Made by a program: the position numbers and the translations under genes. DNA of 64,000 nt, taken from NCBI RefSeq assembly GCF_002266435.3, contig NZ_CP029426.2, positions 372,001-436,000 of the forward strand, read 5' to 3'. The notes beneath the pieces are model-generated. The model was not told the origin of the DNA. It ran no database searches and saw only the letters and a program-made list of their open reading frames with translations. The stretch is from Bradyrhizobium amphicarpaeae (GTDB taxonomy: Bacteria > Pseudomonadota > Alphaproteobacteria > Rhizobiales > Xanthobacteraceae). Every line of letters begins with the position of its first letter. Position 1 is the stretch's first letter. Below are positions 61,627-64,000 of the stretch, piece after piece.

Positions 61627-63609
61627 ATGAGTAACGGTGATCTGAACTGGATCGCAAACTTCATCTGGGGCATTGCCGACGACGCTCTGCGTGATCTCTA
61701 TGTTCGTGGCAAATATCGTGACGTGATCTTGCCCATGATGGTGCTGCGCCGTCTCGATGCGGTGCTGGAGCCCACCAAGGCCGCCGTGCTGGCGATGAAG
61801 GACAATCTCGACAAGGCGGGCATCACCAATCAGGACGCTGCGCTGCGCCAGGCGGCCGGACAAGCCTTCTACAACACCTCGCGCTTCAATCTGCGCGATC
61901 TCCGCAACCGCGCGTCGCAGGCCCAGCTGAAAGCCGATTTTGAAGCATTCCTCGATGGCTTTTCGCCGAACGTGCAGGTGATCCTCGACAATTTCGAATT
62001 CCGCAACCAGCTGCCGAAACTGTCGAAGGCCGACGTGCTGGGCACGCTGATCGAGAAATTTCTCGATAGCTCGATCAATCTCGGCCCGAAGCCGGTGTTG
62101 AACGGCGACGGCTCGGAGAAGCATCCCGGCCTCGACAACCACGCGATGGGCACGATTTTCGAGGAGCTGGTTCGCCGCTTCAACGAATCCAACAACGAAG
62201 AGGCTGGCGAGCATTGGACGCCCCGCGACGCCGTCAAGCTGATGGCGAAGCTGATCTTCGTGCCGATCGCCGATCAGATCCAGTCAGGCACTTATCTCCT
62301 GTATGACGGTGCCTGCGGCACCGGCGGCATGCTCACCGTCGGCGAGGAGACGCTGAAGGAGTTGGCCGCGCAGCACGGCAAGCAGGTCTCCACCCATCTG
62401 TTCGGGCAGGAGATCAACGGCGAGACCTACGCCATCGCCAAGGCCGATCTGCTGCTCAAGGGCGAAGGCGAAGAGGCCGACAACATGGTCGGTGGGCCGG
62501 AGTGGTCCACGCTTGCGAATGATGCTTTTCCGTCCCGGGAATTCGACTTCATGTTGTCGAATCCGCCCTACGGCAAGAGCTGGAAGAGCGATCAGGAGCG
62601 CATGGGCGGCAAAGCCGGCCTGCGCGATCCGCGCTTCGTGATCGAACATGCCGGCGATCCGGAATACAGTCTCGTCACCCGTTCAAGCGACGGGCAGATG
62701 ATGTTCCTGGCGAACATGCTGTCTAAGATGAAGCACGATACGCCATCGGGATCGCGCATCGCCGAGGTTCACAATGGCTCGTCGCTGTTCACCGGCGATG
62801 CAGGCTCTGGCGAAAGCAATGTGCGGCGCTGGGTCATCGAGAATGACTGGCTGGAAGCCATCGTCGCGCTGCCGCTCAACATGTTCTACAACACAGGCAT
62901 CGCCACCTATGTCTGGGTGCTGTCGAACCGCAAGCCCGGTCCCCGGCGTGGCAAGTTGCAATTGATCGACGCAACCCAATGGTTCAAGCCGTTGCGCAAG
63001 AATCTCGGCAAGAAGAATTGCGAGCTGACCGATGCCGATATCGAGCGCATTCTCGACGCCTTCATGTCATTCGGCGAGAGCGAGCAATCCCGCATCTTCG
63101 ATAATGCCGAGTTCGGCTATTCCAAGGTGACGGTCGAGCGGCCTCTGCGGGCCGCGGGCATTGACGCGACGCGGGCCTATACTCCGAAGGAGATCAAGGC
63201 GCTGAAGGAAGAGGGGCGCATTGCCGAGGACGGCGCGCCGGTGATCCGTAAGATTCACAAGGCGGACAAGGTCGAAGCCGACCCGCTGCATGGATTGTTC
63301 CCTCTCGTCATCGATGGCAAGAGCTGCGTGGTTGAATACGAGCCGGACAGTGATCTGCGCGATACCGAGACTGTGCCGCTCAAGGAGCCCGGCGGGATCG
63401 AGGCGTTCATTCGCCGCGAGGTGCTGCCGCATGCACCCGACGCCTGGGTCGACGAGACCAAAACGACGATCGGATATGAGATCAGCTTCACACGCTATTT
63501 CTACAAGCCGCAGCCGCTGCGCCCGCTGGAGGCGATCCGCGCCGATATCTGGGCGCTGGAGCGCGAGACCGAGGGGTTGATGAGCGAACTCATCGGAGCT
63601 GCCAGATGA
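61627..63609 (+). CDS. hsdM: Type I restriction-modification system DNA methyltransferase subunit
   Basis: This 660-residue N6-adenine methyltransferase pairs with HsdS to methylate the recognition site. An N-terminal helical HsdM_N domain (residues 5-160) is followed by the methyltransferase domain with motif I YDGACGTGGML (226-236) and the catalytic NPPYG (312-316). A longer C-terminal part than EcoKI HsdM (529 residues) follows, ending in a helix that probably contacts HsdS. It overlaps hsdS by four bases (ATGA). No integrase or hsdR is within view. Confidence 0.95.
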   Translation: MSNGDLNWIANFIWGIADDALRDLYVRGKYRDVILPMMVLRRLDAVLEPTKAAVLAMKDNLDKAGITNQDAALRQAAGQAFYNTSRFNLRDLRNRASQAQLKADFEAFLDGFSPNVQVILDNFEFRNQLPKLSKADVLGTLIEKFLDSSINLGPKPVLNGDGSEKHPGLDNHAMGTIFEELVRRFNESNNEEAGEHWTPRDAVKLMAKLIFVPIADQIQSGTYLLYDGACGTGGMLTVGEETLKELAAQHGKQVSTHLFGQEINGETYAIAKADLLLKGEGEEADNMVGGPEWSTLANDAFPSREFDFMLSNPPYGKSWKSDQERMGGKAGLRDPRFVIEHAGDPEYSLVTRSSDGQMMFLANMLSKMKHDTPSGSRIAEVHNGSSLFTGDAGSGESNVRRWVIENDWLEAIVALPLNMFYNTGIATYVWVLSNRKPGPRRGKLQLIDATQWFKPLRKNLGKKNCELTDADIERILDAFMSFGESEQSRIFDNAEFGYSKVTVERPLRAAGIDATRAYTPKEIKALKEEGRIAEDGAPVIRKIHKADKVEADPLHGLFPLVIDGKSCVVEYEPDSDLRDTETVPLKEPGGIEAFIRREVLPHAPDAWVDETKTTIGYEISFTRYFYKPQPLRPLEAIRADIWALERETEGLMSELIGAAR

Positions 63610-64000
63610 TCGACGGACTTCGTCCCTATCCGGAGATGAAGCCGAGCGGCTTGGCCTGGCTTGGCGACGTGCCGGCGCATTGGGACGTGCTGCGCAGCAA
63701 ATATGCTTTTCGGGAAGTCGATTGTCGCTCGATGACGGGCGAGGAGACTCACTTGTCGATGAGCCAAAGACTGGGACTTGTGCCTGCGAGCCTCGTCGAA
63801 AAGTCTCTCGTTTCCGAGAGCTACATCGGTGCGAAGCTTGTCGAAAAGGACGATCTCGTTCTCAACCGCCTCAAGGCGCACCTCGGAGTTTTCGCGTACG
63901 CGAAGCTGCCCGGCTTGATAAGCCCGGACTATACGGTGCTGCGGCCCAAGCCGCGCGCCAGCGTGAGATTCTTTGAATATGTTTTGAAGTCCTCGGCATG
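63606..64000 (+). CDS. hsdS: Type I restriction-modification specificity subunit HsdS, N-terminal part
   Basis: The frame runs off the window end after 131 codons. The beginning, LRPYPEMKPSGLAWLGDVPA then HWDVLRSKY, is the typical start of the first target recognition domain of HsdS proteins (the WLGxxPxHW pattern). It starts within the hsdM stop (ATGA), so the two are translated together. It would set the DNA sequence recognised by the system; the site cannot be predicted from this fragment. Confidence 0.88.
   Translation, partial: MIDGLRPYPEMKPSGLAWLGDVPAHWDVLRSKYAFREVDCRSMTGEETHLSMSQRLGLVPASLVEKSLVSESYIGAKLVEKDDLVLNRLKAHLGVFAYAKLPGLISPDYTVLRPKPRASVRFFEYVLKSSA

Overview
The window reads as a chromosomal segment of a Bradyrhizobium-like alphaproteobacterium. 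The coding DNA is GC-rich. The order ccmA-ccmB-ccmC-ccmD-ccmG divergent from acnA matches the cycVWZXY/acnA locus described for Bradyrhizobium japonicum. The TCA block (mdh-sucCD-sucAB-lpdA), the atpHAGDC operon without F0 genes, and the many palindromic intergenic repeats fit the same genus. Nearly all of the window is core housekeeping sequence. The last ~2.7 kb, after a tRNA-Ser gene, is the start of a type I restriction-modification locus.

Layout, left to right. 1-3.7 kb: end of septation protein YciB, then the cytochrome c maturation genes on the minus strand. 3.9-9.2 kb: aconitase, a DUF1223 protein, a DUF2794 protein, an acetyltransferase and a candidate small RNA. 9.5-15.3 kb: a Bax-inhibitor-like protein, a YbbAP-type ABC exporter divergent from a TesA-like esterase, and an RNA phosphodiesterase. 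15.5-28.6 kb: zapE and the TCA enzymes, with two extra genes between sucC and sucD and an SDR gene between sucB and lpdA. 28.7-34 kb: DUF4337 protein, xerC, priA, a 3 x 261 bp tandem repeat, and rlpA. 34.7-41.7 kb: F1 ATP synthase and a membrane-bound class III cyclase. 41.9-59.1 kb, mostly minus strand: two RppH-like Nudix genes, a divergent polysaccharide deacetylase, ctpA, envC, rlmH, rsfS, nadD, proA, proB, sulfatase, obgE, MaoC protein, rpmA and rplU, interrupted by a TctC-type binding protein and a DMT transporter on the plus strand. 59.4-64 kb: a ROK-family protein, tRNA-Ser(CGA), hsdM and the start of hsdS.

The genes group into energy metabolism (TCA cycle, F1-ATPase, cytochrome c biogenesis), ribosome and RNA maintenance (rplU, rpmA, obgE, rsfS, rlmH, rppH, thpR) and cell-envelope remodelling (envC, ctpA, divergent polysaccharide deacetylase, rlpA). 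The observations most worth a second look are: a ROK-family protein whose two half-domains are in circularly permuted order; the 261-bp triplication that copied the 3' end of priA together with a terminator; a candidate Irr box (acnA/ccmA), a candidate FixK-type box (ccmC) and a candidate CtrA box (upstream of rlpA); a candidate structured small RNA near 7.8 kb; and a lower-GC exported-protein gene inside the suc operon. All regulatory-site and small-RNA calls come from reading the sequence by eye and have no expression or homology support.
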